NCBI RefSeq assembly: GCF_019097855.1 | Contig: NZ_JAHRGL010000001.1 | Coordinates: forward strand, 62,001-126,000 | Reading direction: 5' to 3' | DNA length: 64,000 bases | Source of the DNA: Geopseudomonas aromaticivorans | GTDB taxonomy: Bacteria > Pseudomonadota > Gammaproteobacteria > Pseudomonadales > Pseudomonadaceae | In this document: positions 45,044 to 54,880 of the stretch, in pieces | Layout of the letters: every line of letters begins with the position of its first letter | Position numbering within the stretch: position 1 is the first letter of the stretch | Notes under the pieces: model-generated | What the model saw: only the letters and a program-made list of their open reading frames with translations | Database searches by the model: none | What the model was told of the DNA's origin: nothing | Translations under genes and position numbers: made by a program

Positions 45044-45847
45044 CTACTGCTGCTGGCCGGGCCGCTGCTGCAGCAGCGGCGCTTCCTGCACCTGCGCGTG
45101 CATCTGCTCCTGGCCGCCGCGGCGCATCCCGCGCACCGGGCAGGCGTCGAGGTAGTCGAGGCCGACCGCCAGCTTGAGGTGGCGCGAGGGTCGGGTCAGG
45201 CGGTTGGTCACGTCGAAGCTGTACCAGGCTCCGTCGATCCACGCCTCGGCCCAAGCGTGGCTGGCCAGCGTGCTGCTGCCGGCGCGGCACAGGTAGCCGG
45301 ACACGTAGCGCGCCGGCACGCCCAGGCTGCGGGCACAGGCCAGAAACACGTGGGTGTGGTCCTGGCAGACGCCGAGGCCGAGGGCGAAGGCTTCCGCCGC
45401 GGTGGTCTCGACCTGGGTGATGCCCGGCGTGAAGGGCATGCGCTGGTGCAGTTGCTCCATCAGCCCGACCAATGCCGCGCGATCGCGCTGCTCGCCACAG
45501 CAGGCGCGGGCGAACTCGCGCAGCGCCGCGTCGGCCGCGGTCAGCGCGGTGCCGCGCAGGTACGGCAGCGGCGAGCCCGACGCGCACTCGCTTTCGCAGT
45601 TCTCGTCGATCTCCACATGACCGTGCGCACCGATGACGACGGCCTGGTGCGGCTCGTCGAGCGTCAGCACGTGGAGGATGTTGCCGTGACTGTCGCGCAA
45701 GGCATGCGCCGCCTGCGGCAGCTCCAGCTGCCAGTCCAGCACGCGCTGGCGCGCGCTGTCCTGCGGGGTCAGGCGCAGGTACTGGATGCTCGCGCGCACG
45801 CGGTCGGCGTAGCGATAGGTGGTGTCGTGATGGATGGCAAGTTTCAT
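45044..45847 (-). CDS. transglutaminase-like cysteine protease family protein
   Basis: A 267-residue cytoplasmic protein: an N-terminal beta domain of bacterial transglutaminase-like proteins (MKLAIHHDTTYRYADRV, about 1-80) and a transglutaminase core with Cys in GLGVCQDHTHVF, His in SHAWAEAWID and Asp in YSFDVTN, so the triad is intact. It is likely a protease or amidase acting on the product of the linked ATP-grasp enzyme. Its ATG overlaps the stop of the alpha-E gene (ATGA). Confidence 0.9.
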   Translation of the reverse strand: MKLAIHHDTTYRYADRVRASIQYLRLTPQDSARQRVLDWQLELPQAAHALRDSHGNILHVLTLDEPHQAVVIGAHGHVEIDENCESECASGSPLPYLRGTALTAADAALREFARACCGEQRDRAALVGLMEQLHQRMPFTPGITQVETTAAEAFALGLGVCQDHTHVFLACARSLGVPARYVSGYLCRAGSSTLASHAWAEAWIDGAWYSFDVTNRLTRPSRHLKLAVGLDYLDACPVRGMRRGGQEQMHAQVQEAPLLQQRPGQQQ

Positions 45848-46788
45848 ACAGCCTCCAGATAAGCGCTATGGATGGCATTGCCCAGCTGGCGCACCAGCAG
45901 GATGTAGTCGTGGATCCAGGCCTTGAGCCCCTCGTCGAGCACTTCCTCGATGCCGGTGAAGCGCAGCCGCGCATCCAGTTCGGCGGCCATGCGCTGGGCG
46001 GCGCGGCCGTTGGTGCCGGGGATCTCGGCGAGGATCTGGCTCAGCGCGGCGATGCACGAGCGCAGCGAACGCGGCACGTCGCCACGCAGCAACAGCAGCT
46101 CGGCGACCTGGGCAACCTTCGGCGAACCGCGATACAGCGCGGCATGCGCCTCGTAGGCCGTCAGCGCGCGCAGCAGCGCGCTCCACTGGAAATAGGCGCG
46201 CGCCGAGGCGTCGCTGGGCAGTTCGTCGCCCATCAGCTGGTGACGGGCATCGAGCAGGCGCAGGGTGTTGTCAGCACGCTCGATGAAGGTGCCGAGGCGG
46301 ATGAAGTGGTAGGCATTGGCACGCATGATGGTGCCTTCGGTGGCTCCGCGGAACAGGTGCGAGCGCTCCTTGACCCACTCGCAGAAACCGCTGGCATTGA
46401 AGTCTGCCGGCGCCTGGGCGGCGATGCTGCGCATCTCCAGCCAGGTGGCGTTGATGTTCTCCCACATGTCGGCGGTGATCCGCCCGCGCACCGCATGGGC
46501 GTTGACCCGCGCCGCGCGCAGGCAGCTGTACAGACTCGCCGGATTGTCCGCATCGAGGGCAAAGAAGTGCAGGATGCGCTCGGCGTCCAGCTCGCCGTGG
46601 CGCTCCAGGTAGGCATCCAGGGTGCCGGTGATCAGCAGCGGCATGGCCAGCTCTTCCAGGCCATCGCCGCGTCCGCCCTGCGGCATCAGCGACAGCGAAT
46701 GGCTGACATCCAGCATCCGCGCCATGTTTTCCGCGCGCTCCAGGTAGCGCGACATCCAGTACAGATCGGCAGCAGTACGACTCAGCAT
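45844..46788 (-). CDS. alpha-E domain protein (DUF403)
   Basis: A 314-residue all-helical protein beginning MLSRTAADLYWMSRYLERAENMARMLDV, the standard DUF403/alpha-E start. Function is unknown; it is almost always found beside a circularly permuted ATP-grasp enzyme and a transglutaminase-like protein, as here, and is thought to help in the same peptide or amide synthesis system. It begins 13 bp after the ATP-grasp stop. Confidence 0.92.
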   Translation of the reverse strand: MLSRTAADLYWMSRYLERAENMARMLDVSHSLSLMPQGGRGDGLEELAMPLLITGTLDAYLERHGELDAERILHFFALDADNPASLYSCLRAARVNAHAVRGRITADMWENINATWLEMRSIAAQAPADFNASGFCEWVKERSHLFRGATEGTIMRANAYHFIRLGTFIERADNTLRLLDARHQLMGDELPSDASARAYFQWSALLRALTAYEAHAALYRGSPKVAQVAELLLLRGDVPRSLRSCIAALSQILAEIPGTNGRAAQRMAAELDARLRFTGIEEVLDEGLKAWIHDYILLVRQLGNAIHSAYLEAV

Positions 46789-46801
46789 GACGGCTTCTCG
46801 C

Positions 46802-48241
46802 TCAGGCTTCGCGGGGTTCGGTGGCGACGGTCGAGTCCTCGACCACCCAGGTGTCCTTGGTGCCGCCGCCCTGCGACGAGTTCACCACCAGCGAGCCCTC
46901 GCGCAGGGCCACGCGGGTCAGGCCGCCGGGTACCAGGCGCACCTGCTGGCCGGACAGCACGAACGGGCGCAGGTCGATGTGGCGCGGGGCGATGCCGCTG
47001 TCGACGAAGGTCGGGCAGGTCGACAGGCTGAGGGTCGGCTGGGCGATGTAGGCCGCCGGATTGGCCTTGAGGCGGGCGCGGAAGGTTTCGATCTCGGCCT
47101 GGCTGGCGGCCGGGCCGACCAGCATGCCGTAGCCGCCGGAGCCCTGGGTTTCCTTGACCACCAGCTGCTCGAGGTTGGCCAGCACGTGGGACAGCTCGGC
47201 CGGCTTGCGGCACTGCCAGGTCGGCACATTGGCGAGGATCGGCTCCTCGTCCAGGTAGAAGCGGATCATTTCCGGCACGTAGGGATAGATCGACTTGTCG
47301 TCGGCCACCCCGGTGCCGATGGCGTTGGCCAGCACCACGTTGCCACTGCGGTAGGCGGCCAGCAGGCCGGGCACGCCGAGCATGGAGTCGGGATTGAAGG
47401 CCAGCGGATCGAGGAAGGCGTCGTCGATGCGCCGGTAGATCACGTCCACCGGCTTCGGCCCGGCGGTGGTGCGCATGAACACGCGCTCGTCGCGCACGAA
47501 CAGATCGGCACCCTCCACCAGCTCGACGCCCATCTCGCGGGCGAGGAAGGCGTGCTCGAAGTAGGCGCTGTTGTAGCGACCGGGGGTCAGCACCACCACG
47601 CTGGGCTGGTCCACCAGGCTGGAACTCTTCAGGGTATCCAGCAGCAGGTTCGGATAGTGGTTGACCGGGGCGATGCGCTGGCCGGCAAACAGCTCGGGGA
47701 ACAGGCGCATCATCATCTTGCGGTTTTCCAGCATGTAGGAAACCCCGCTGGGGGTGCGCAGGTTGTCTTCCAGCACGTAGTAGGTGCCGTCGCCATCGCG
47801 CACCAGGTCGACGCCGGCGATGTGCGCATAGAGGTTGTGCGGCAGATCGAGGCCCTGCATGGCCAGCTGGTAGCCCTCGTTGGCCAGTACCTGCTCGGCC
47901 GGGATGATGCCGGCCTTGATGATGCGCTGGTCGTGATAGAGGTCGGTGAGGAACATGTTCAGCGCGCGCACGCGCTGGATGCAGCCCTGCTCGACCTGCT
48001 GCCACTCGCGCGCCGGAATGCTGCGCGGGATGGTGTCGAAGGGAATCAGCCGCTCGGTGCCCTGCTCGTCGCCGTACAGGGTGAAGGTGATCCCCGCGCG
48101 GTGGAACAGCAGATCGGCCTCGCGCCGGCGCTGCTCCAGCTGCTCGGCCGGCGTTGCCGCCAGCCAGCGGGCAAAGGCTTGATAATGAGCCCGGCAATCG
48201 CCCTGGGCGTTGTACATTTCATCGTAAGTGCTGCGAACCAT
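46802..48241 (-). CDS. circularly permuted type 2 ATP-grasp protein
   Basis: A 479-residue ATP-grasp protein of the DUF404/DUF407 type. ATP-grasp features are in permuted order: VDLVRDGDGTYYVLEDNLRTPSG (about 145-167, metal-binding Glu and Asn) and VVKETQGSGGYGMLVGP (about 342-358, nucleotide-binding). It should form amide bonds; substrates are unknown. It is the first gene of the leftward ATP-grasp/alpha-E/transglutaminase operon. Confidence 0.92.
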   Translation of the reverse strand: MVRSTYDEMYNAQGDCRAHYQAFARWLAATPAEQLEQRRREADLLFHRAGITFTLYGDEQGTERLIPFDTIPRSIPAREWQQVEQGCIQRVRALNMFLTDLYHDQRIIKAGIIPAEQVLANEGYQLAMQGLDLPHNLYAHIAGVDLVRDGDGTYYVLEDNLRTPSGVSYMLENRKMMMRLFPELFAGQRIAPVNHYPNLLLDTLKSSSLVDQPSVVVLTPGRYNSAYFEHAFLAREMGVELVEGADLFVRDERVFMRTTAGPKPVDVIYRRIDDAFLDPLAFNPDSMLGVPGLLAAYRSGNVVLANAIGTGVADDKSIYPYVPEMIRFYLDEEPILANVPTWQCRKPAELSHVLANLEQLVVKETQGSGGYGMLVGPAASQAEIETFRARLKANPAAYIAQPTLSLSTCPTFVDSGIAPRHIDLRPFVLSGQQVRLVPGGLTRVALREGSLVVNSSQGGGTKDTWVVEDSTVATEPREA

Positions 48242-48466
48242 GCTCGCGGGCTCCCTGTCTGTGCCTCTTGCCAGACACTTTGCAAGGCCCGCGCCACTTT
48301 TGTAGCGCCTTGTAAATCAAGGTATTGCGGCGATCCGCAGCATTTTCCGCGCCAAGACAGTGCACCAGTCCCGCACCTTGCTGCGCGGCACGCCTCAAAA
48401 CAAGGCAGCCGGGCACTGCCATGCCGCTATCCGCCGGCCATCGCGCACGCCGGCTGCACAAAAAAG

Positions 48467-48492
48467 AAGCCCACCGGGTGAGCGGTGGGCTT
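48467..48492 (-). terminator. terminator of the RraB-like gene
   Basis: A perfect 10-bp stem AAGCCCACCG / CGGTGGGCTT with a six-base loop, followed on the minus strand by CTTTTTTG. It lies 22 bp after the stop of the leftward RraB-like gene. Confidence 0.9.
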
Positions 48493-48514
48493 GTTTGCCA
48501 GCAACAACAGCGGA

Positions 48515-48853
48515 TCAGGGGCGCGCTTCGCCTACTTCCTGGGTCACCCCCCAGCCGTCCAGCACCCCGCCCAACGGACCGACCAGGACCTCCAGGTCGT
48601 GCTCGAAGTCGTCGATTCCGGCGTGGGTGGCGTACATCACCTTGCTGACTTGCAGATGCCAGGCACCGTCGCGCTGACTGACCTCGGCTTTCAAGGACTC
48701 GCCGCGAAAACTCCTGGCCGCCTGCCGTGCCCGTTCTTCGTCCGGGAAAATGGCATAGAACTCGATGGGATGAATCCGGGCAAAATCGAAACCGCCCTCT
48801 TTCATCCGGCGCAAAACGGTGGTGCTGATATCGTTTGGAGAAATCGTCGCCAT
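48515..48853 (-). CDS. RraB-like ribonuclease E inhibitor family protein
   Basis: A 112-residue protein resembling the RraB family (PF06877), with the pattern ISTTVLRRMKEGGFDFARIHPIEFYAIFPDEE in its first 50 residues and a C-terminal LEVLVGPLGGVLDGWGVT tail. RraB of E. coli binds RNase E and alters mRNA decay; this protein is shorter and only distantly alike, so inhibition of RNase E is not assured. AAGAGGAG about 10 bases upstream supports ATG at 48853 over longer starts. Confidence 0.75.
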   Translation of the reverse strand: MATISPNDISTTVLRRMKEGGFDFARIHPIEFYAIFPDEERARQAARSFRGESLKAEVSQRDGAWHLQVSKVMYATHAGIDDFEHDLEVLVGPLGGVLDGWGVTQEVGEARP

Positions 48854-49657
48854 TGCACGCACTCCTCTTCTCTCAGCCATCATTCGAATTTTGACCAGCA
48901 CGCTCAGACTAGCCCCAAACACTTGGCGCTGTATAGCGCTGCCGCCGTCCGCTCCGCCGCGAAAGCCGTCCCCCCGATCAACTCGCGGCTCACTGCGAGA
49001 ACTCCCCCGCGCGAATGGGATGACGACGTGCGTTTTATATATCGGCAGAGCCGCAAAACCATCCTCCGCGCCACGACGAACTTATGCAAAACAGGGCAAC
49101 CCGACAAACGGTCAATATGGAAAACCGACAGCACGCCAAATAACCGCCAAACAATAGCGTCAAAAACCAATAAACCTGCCAAGTATTCACTGCCGCAGGA
49201 TTTCCCGACAACTCGTAGTCAACGCGAGCCACTTGGGCTGCCAGGTTATTCCGCCACCAGCCGCTGCCCTGATGGCCAGCGGCAGCAGACCGGCAGTTCG
49301 GCGACAGCAATGCCGCGCCGCGAACATCGGACCCCACCGGCAGGCAGCGCCGCAGTAGACGCGGCGACGACGGGCCAGGCGAGCCGTGGCCCGCAGTCGA
49401 ACAAACCATTGCCGCCAGATTTTCGACGAAAGATGGCAAGTCAATAATTCCAAATTAACCCGCCATTTCAAATCGCCACGCGTCATACACCCGCCAGAAA
49501 TAAACATCAACTCGACTGCTAGCTTCAAGTTTGCAAGCACAAGAAGCCACCGGCCAGACAATGCACTGCGCGCTCCGGTGATGTTTCTTGCAGAAGGAAT
49601 CTTGCTACCGACAACAGGGACTTCGGCAACTTCTGCAACGGCACGAGACATGACTCC
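48854..49657. other. gene-poor, A/T-richer region of about 800 bp
   Basis: No frame here has recognisable protein similarity or a convincing ribosome site. Base composition drops visibly, especially at 49030-49200 and 49430-49560, compared with the GC-rich flanks. It could be a remnant of acquired DNA or hold an unannotated RNA, but I see no terminal repeats, integrase, or strong hairpin. The start of the RraB-like gene and the DUF922 gene border it. Confidence 0.5.
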
Positions 49658-50275
49658 ATGCGAAACCTGCATTGCACTTCTGCAAAGCGGGCGGGAGTTG
49701 CGCACCTGCAGCGTGCAACTTCCTTCCTGGCCCTTGCTCTGCTGGCATCCGCGGCCTGCGCCGAGGTCAGCGAATCGCTCGCCTACACCGACTACCTGAT
49801 CCAGGGTGACCACCGCGGATCGCTGGCGAGACTCCTCGACGACACTTCACCGATCAACCACGACGGGGAGACCTACCACGCCTTCACCACCTGGCGGGTC
49901 AGCTGGCGCTACAGCTGGATCACCGAAGCCAGCGGCTCCTGCCGGATCGCCCGGGTTGCCACGGCCGTGCACAGCACCATCAAGCTGCCCCGGCTCCAAG
50001 GCGGCAGCCCCAGCCTGCGCGAACGCTTCGAGCGCTATCTGAGCGCGCTGTATGCGCACGAACTGGGCCACCACCAGATCGGCCACAAGGCGGCCCAGGA
50101 GGTCGACCGGCAGTTGCAGGGCATGCCGCCGATGGCCGATTGCCAGCGCCTGAGCACGGCGGCCAACAAGCTCGCCCTGCGGACCGTCAACCAGTTCAAG
50201 GACGAGGAACGCACCTACGACGAAATCACGGTACATGGCCGCCTGCAGGGCGCGCGCCTGGACGACGACTACTGA
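49658..50275 (+). CDS. DUF922 secreted zinc protease-like protein
   Basis: A 205-residue protein of the DUF922 family (predicted secreted Zn-dependent proteases). A signal peptide ends near ACA-EVSES (about residue 35). A zinc motif HELGHHQIG starts at His134, with Glu135 catalytic and His138 the second ligand. Four cysteines are present in the precursor (6, 34, 95, 156), so Cys95 and Cys156 could form a disulfide in the mature protein. Substrate unknown. The ribosome site before the ATG is poor, and the region upstream is A/T-rich, so the gene may be recently acquired or poorly expressed. Confidence 0.8.
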   Translation: MRNLHCTSAKRAGVAHLQRATSFLALALLASAACAEVSESLAYTDYLIQGDHRGSLARLLDDTSPINHDGETYHAFTTWRVSWRYSWITEASGSCRIARVATAVHSTIKLPRLQGGSPSLRERFERYLSALYAHELGHHQIGHKAAQEVDRQLQGMPPMADCQRLSTAANKLALRTVNQFKDEERTYDEITVHGRLQGARLDDDY

Positions 50276-50399
50276 GCCACCTGGCCGGCCGCCGATGGGC
50301 AGGTGGTCGGAGGGCGGCCACTGGCCCGCGCCGATCTGGAATAATGGTGCCCTGCCGGTTCGGCCCTCATTCCCTCGAGCGATCCCTTCGAACGTCCCC

Positions 50400-50903
50400 A
50401 TGAGCTATCACCTGCGCCTGCTGGGCGAGCACGACATTGCGGCCGTGCTCGCCATCCAGGAAGAGTCCTACGCCAGCGAGCTGCTGGAAAGCACCGCCAT
50501 CATCCGCCAGCGCCTGCTGGCCTTCCCTGACCTGGCCTGGGTGGCCGAGGATGCTCACGGCGTGTGCGCCTACCTGTTCGGCTACCGCTCGCACGCCGGC
50601 AAGGTGACGCCGCTGGACGGCGCCTTCGCCGAGCCGGCGGACGCCGACTGCCTGTACCTACACGACCTGGCCGTGGCCCGGCGTGCCGGCGGACGCGGCA
50701 TCGGCCTGGCACTGGTGCAGCGCCTGCTCGACCAGGGCCGCACCGGCCGCCTGCGCTACTCCGCGCTGGTGTCGGTGCAGGGCTCGCAGGCGTTCTGGAG
50801 CCGCCTGGGCTACGCCGCCGAGGCGGCGCTGGACAGCGCCCAGCAGCGCAACCTGGCCTCCTACGGCGTGCCGGCGGTGTACATGGTCAAGCCGCTGCAT
50901 TGA
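50400..50903 (+). CDS. GNAT family N-acetyltransferase
   Basis: A 167-residue acetyltransferase. Residues 80-105 read [26 protein letters not shown], the GNAT motif A with the pyrophosphate-binding R-x-x-G-x-G segment. The C-terminal part SVQGSQAFWSRLGYAAE matches the family fold. Substrate unknown. The start is ATG at 50400; the longer open frame has no ribosome site. It precedes the nitronate monooxygenase gene by 38 bp on the same strand. Confidence 0.88.
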   Translation: MSYHLRLLGEHDIAAVLAIQEESYASELLESTAIIRQRLLAFPDLAWVAEDAHGVCAYLFGYRSHAGKVTPLDGAFAEPADADCLYLHDLAVARRAGGRGIGLALVQRLLDQGRTGRLRYSALVSVQGSQAFWSRLGYAAEAALDSAQQRNLASYGVPAVYMVKPLH

Positions 50904-50941
50904 GGGCAGACTGGGGGCTCGTTTCGCTGCTGGAAGCCCCC

Positions 50942-52006
50942 ATGTCCCTGATCGATAACGCCTTCACCACCCTCCTCGGCCTGCGCCATCCCCTGATCCA
51001 GGCGCCCATGGCCGGCGGGGCGACCACCCCCGAGCTGGTCGCCGCGGTCAGCAATGCCGGCGCGCTGGGCTCCTTCGCCGCCGCCACCCTGTCGCCGGCG
51101 GCGATGCGCGAGGGCGTGGCGCGGGTGCGCGCCCTCACCGACCGGCCGTTCAACGTCAACCTGTTCATCCTCGACGATCCCGCGCCCAGCGACGAGGAAG
51201 TCGCCCGTGCCCAGGCCCGCCTCGATCCCTTGCGCGCCGAGCTGGGCCTGCCGCCCGGCAGCCGTCCGGCGCGCTTCTGCGAGGACAACCGCGCGCAGAT
51301 CGAAACCCTGCTGGAGCTGGCGCCGCCGGTGGTCAGCTTCACCTTCGGCATCCTCGATGCGGCCACGCTGGCGCGCTTCCGCCAGGCCGGCTGCCTGGTG
51401 ATGGGCACCGCGACCACGGTGGCGGAAGCGCAGGCCTGGGAGGCGGTCGGCGCCGATCTGGTGTGCGCCCAGGGCTGCGAGGCCGGCGGCCATCGCGGGA
51501 CCTTCCTCGGCGATCCGCAGCAGGCGTGCATCGGCCTGATGGCCCTGCTGCCGCAGGTAGCCGCGGCGGTGAACATTCCGGTGGTGGCGGCCGGCGGCAT
51601 CATGGACGGCCGCGGCATCGCCGCCAGCCTGCTGCTCGGCGCCCAGGCCGCGCAACTGGGTACCGCCTTCCTGTGCTGTCCGGAGTCGGGCATCTCCGCG
51701 CTGTGGAAGGAGCAGATCCTCGCCGCGCGCGATGACAGCACGCGGCTGACCCGCGCCTTCTCCGGACGCTACGCGCGCGGCATCGCCAACGACTTCATGC
51801 GCCACCTGGCCGCCGCGGAAGACCAGGTGCCGGCCTATCCGGTACAGAACGCGCTGACCGGCGACATCCGCCAGGCCGCCGCCCGCCAGGGGCGCAGCGA
51901 GTACCTTTCGCTGTGGGCCGGCCAGGGCGCTGCCATGGCCCGGACGCTGCCGGCGGCCGAACTGGTGCAGGTGCTGATGACGGAACTGGCGAGCTGCCGC
52001 GCCTGA
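50942..52006 (+). CDS. nitronate monooxygenase family protein
   Basis: A 354-residue FMN-dependent TIM-barrel enzyme of the nitronate monooxygenase (2-nitropropane dioxygenase) family. The N-terminal LLGLRHPLIQAPMAGG, the GCEAGGHRGTF loop (His near 182) and the phosphate-binding VVAAGGIMDGRGIAASLLLGA segment (about 215-235) are all present. The family oxidises toxic propionate-3-nitronate; some members are enoyl-reductase-like, so the substrate is inferred only. Confidence 0.88.
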   Translation: MSLIDNAFTTLLGLRHPLIQAPMAGGATTPELVAAVSNAGALGSFAAATLSPAAMREGVARVRALTDRPFNVNLFILDDPAPSDEEVARAQARLDPLRAELGLPPGSRPARFCEDNRAQIETLLELAPPVVSFTFGILDAATLARFRQAGCLVMGTATTVAEAQAWEAVGADLVCAQGCEAGGHRGTFLGDPQQACIGLMALLPQVAAAVNIPVVAAGGIMDGRGIAASLLLGAQAAQLGTAFLCCPESGISALWKEQILAARDDSTRLTRAFSGRYARGIANDFMRHLAAAEDQVPAYPVQNALTGDIRQAAARQGRSEYLSLWAGQGAAMARTLPAAELVQVLMTELASCRA

Positions 52007-52050
52007 GCGCCGGAGTCCACGGACCGTTCGGCGGAAGGTTCCACCGCGCG

Positions 52051-52078
52051 CTGGCAACCCGCCGCAGCGGTCTATACT
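52051..52078 (+). promoter_or_regulatory. candidate promoter for the DUF1059 gene
   Basis: CTGGCA (52051-52056), a 16-bp spacer and TATACT (52073-52078), a near-consensus -10 box. It would give a leader of about 118 bases before the start at 52203. Confidence 0.55.
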
Positions 52079-52202
52079 GAAAAAAGAGTGCGCCATCTCT
52101 TGGTTAACAAAGCTTGGAGAAGGCGACTCCGCGGCCCTGCCCCCTGCCGTAGCGGGATGGGAGGCAGGCCAGTTGGGCCCTAGCGATCTGGAGGGCGCCA
52201 TC

Positions 52203-52409
52203 ATGTCCAGGTACTACATCGATTGCCGAGACCATCCGGGTGACGTGAAGTGCACAGTGGCACTGGCCGCCGATACCAGGGAAGAACTGCTGGAAGCTGT
52301 CGTCGAGCACGGGCGCACCGTGCATGGTTACGAAGACACCCCGGAGTTCCGCAACCAGGTCATGCAAGGGATGAAGGAAGGTACGCCACCGATCGACAAG
52401 GTGGCGTGA
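52203..52409 (+). CDS. DUF1059 small protein
   Basis: A 68-residue protein of the DUF1059 type, beginning MSRYYIDCRDHPGDVKCTVALAADTREELLEAVVEHG. Function unknown. It has two cysteines (8 and 17) in its N-terminal half. A GGAGGG site about 8 bases before the ATG supports this start. It is not in an operon: a promoter-like TATACT precedes it and it converges with speE. Confidence 0.75.
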   Translation: MSRYYIDCRDHPGDVKCTVALAADTREELLEAVVEHGRTVHGYEDTPEFRNQVMQGMKEGTPPIDKVA

Positions 52410-52516
52410 CCATCAACCCACCGGGAAGCCCTCCGTCATCAGGACCTGAACCCTCGGCAAGACGAGGCAGGGTCAAGGCATAGCCCGCAGACGACGGCGG
52501 CATTCCCGGCCGCAAA

Positions 52517-52546
52517 AGAGAAGGGGCCCGATGGGGCCTCTTCTCT
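52517..52546. terminator. terminator between DUF1059 gene and speE
   Basis: A 13-bp stem AGAGAAGGGGCCC / GGGCCTCTTCTCT with one G-T pair and a GATG loop. The minus-strand side is followed by a run of T, so it most clearly ends speE; termination of the plus-strand gene is possible. Confidence 0.85.
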
Positions 52547-52564
52547 GTTTCCACATCCAGAAAC

Positions 52565-53425
<861 letters not shown>

Positions 53426-53605
53426 GGCGTTTTCCCTTGTAAGTTATTGAAAATCAACGGGAGTCTCGGCTCCACGGATACTTGGAATTGTAGGCGGCAA
53501 TCGGCCCTGGTGACAGTCTGCAGCCTCCAGGTGACGGCGAGATTGCCACCGCCCGGCTCCCCCGCCGCGACGACGGGCGGGCAGGCGGCCGCAGCCGCCG
53601 CAGGC

Positions 53606-54289
53606 TCAGCAGGCGCTCGGCTCGATGGCCGCGAAGCTGGCCACAGTCAGATGCCCGGCCAACTCGCCGCCGTCGCGGGCCAGGCCAGCGGTGGCCATGC
53701 CGGCGGCGCGGGCGGCGTCCAGTTCCTCCACCACATCGGAGAGGAACAGGATCTCGCCGGCCGGCCGGCCGATAGCGGCGGCGATGCGCGCGTAGGACGC
53801 CGCCTCGCGCTTGCCGCCGCTGGTGGTGTCGAAATAGCCGGAGAACAACGGAGTCAGATCACCGGCCTCGGAGCAGCCGAAGATCAGCTTCTGCGCCTGG
53901 ATCGAGCCGGAGGAATAGACGTACAGCGCGTAGCCGGCGGCATGCCACTGGCGCAGGGCGTCCACCGCATCCGGGTAGACATGGCCCTTGAGCTGGCCGG
54001 CCCGGTAGCCCTGCTCCCAGACCATGCCCTGCAACGCCTTGAGCGGAGTGGCCTTGCGATCGCTGGCGATCCACTCGAGGAGGATGGCGACGACCCGCTC
54101 GACATCGGCCTGCGCCTCGCCGCTCTCGGCGCGCACGGCGTCCAGCTGGGCGGCCACCGCGGGCTCGGCGGCATGGCGGCGCACGAAGTCCGGCAGGTGC
54201 TGCACGGCGAAGGGGAACAGCACGTCGAAGACGAAGCTGACCGCGCTGGTGGTGCCCTCGATGTCGGTAAGGATGGCTTTGATCGGCAC
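53606..54289 (-). CDS. mtnC: enolase-phosphatase E1 (methionine salvage)
   Basis: A 227-residue HAD enzyme that enolises and dephosphorylates 2,3-diketo-5-methylthiopentyl-1-phosphate to acireductone. Motif I is [14 protein letters not shown], motif [15 protein letters not shown] and motif [16 protein letters not shown]. The start is a GTG ([12 protein letters not shown]) 2 bp after the mtnD stop, with a GGAGGA site lying inside the end of mtnD; the frame is open further but overlaps mtnD. Confidence 0.93.
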   Translation of the reverse strand: MPIKAILTDIEGTTSAVSFVFDVLFPFAVQHLPDFVRRHAAEPAVAAQLDAVRAESGEAQADVERVVAILLEWIASDRKATPLKALQGMVWEQGYRAGQLKGHVYPDAVDALRQWHAAGYALYVYSSGSIQAQKLIFGCSEAGDLTPLFSGYFDTTSGGKREAASYARIAAAIGRPAGEILFLSDVVEELDAARAAGMATAGLARDGGELAGHLTVASFAAIEPSAC

Positions 54290-54291
54290 CG

Positions 54292-54837
54292 TCAGTCCTC
54301 CAGCGGCGGGAAGTTCTTGGCGATGCTGTCGCCGGTGAACTGGGCTACCCAGCCTTCGGGGTTGTTGAACAGGCGGATGGCGACGAAGTGCGGCTCCTCG
54401 CCCATGTCGAACCAGTGCGGCGTGCCGGCCGGCACCGAGATCAGGTCGTTCTTCTCGCACAGCACCGCATAGACGTGATCGCCGACGTGCAGGGTGAACA
54501 GGCCGCGGCCGGCGACGAAGAAGCGCACCTCGTCCTCGCCGTGGGTGTGTTCGTCGAGGAACTTGGCGCGCAGCTCGGCCTTCTGCGGATGGCTGCGGTC
54601 CAGGCTGATCACGTCGACGGTGACGTAGCCCTGCTCGCTCATCAGCTTGTCGATTTCGTGGCGGTAGGCGGCGATCACCTCCTCCTGGCTGGCGCCGGGG
54701 GCGATGGGCGCATTGGCCTGCCAGCGTTCGAAACGCACGCCGACCTCGGCCAGGGTGGCGGCGATGTCCTCGGCGTGGGTCAGCACCTTGTTCGGCACTT
54801 GCGGGGTGGACTCGTGGTAGACGCTCAGGCGGCTCAT
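54292..54837 (-). CDS. mtnD: acireductone dioxygenase
   Basis: A 181-residue cupin metalloenzyme. The metal ligands are His97, His99, Glu103 ([13 protein letters not shown]) and His141 (GTPHWFDMG). With Fe2+ it gives the keto-acid precursor of methionine; with Ni2+ it gives methylthiopropionate, CO and formate. It sits between mtnB and mtnC in the same operon. Confidence 0.96.
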   Translation of the reverse strand: MSRLSVYHESTPQVPNKVLTHAEDIAATLAEVGVRFERWQANAPIAPGASQEEVIAAYRHEIDKLMSEQGYVTVDVISLDRSHPQKAELRAKFLDEHTHGEDEVRFFVAGRGLFTLHVGDHVYAVLCEKNDLISVPAGTPHWFDMGEEPHFVAIRLFNNPEGWVAQFTGDSIAKNFPPLED

Positions 54838-54880
54838 GGGGACTCCTTGGGTGACCAGCAGGTTCGGTCGGCTCGTCAGG

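Noticed and set aside
49035-49439. A 134-codon minus-strand frame with a hydrophobic C-terminal half
   Set aside because: No ribosome site, no recognisable family and an atypical Cys/Trp-rich composition; most likely chance in an A/T-richer region.
54290-54460. Extended start of mtnC inside mtnD
   Set aside because: The added 57 residues have no similarity to the family, while GGAGGA plus GTG at 54289 gives the normal N-terminus.
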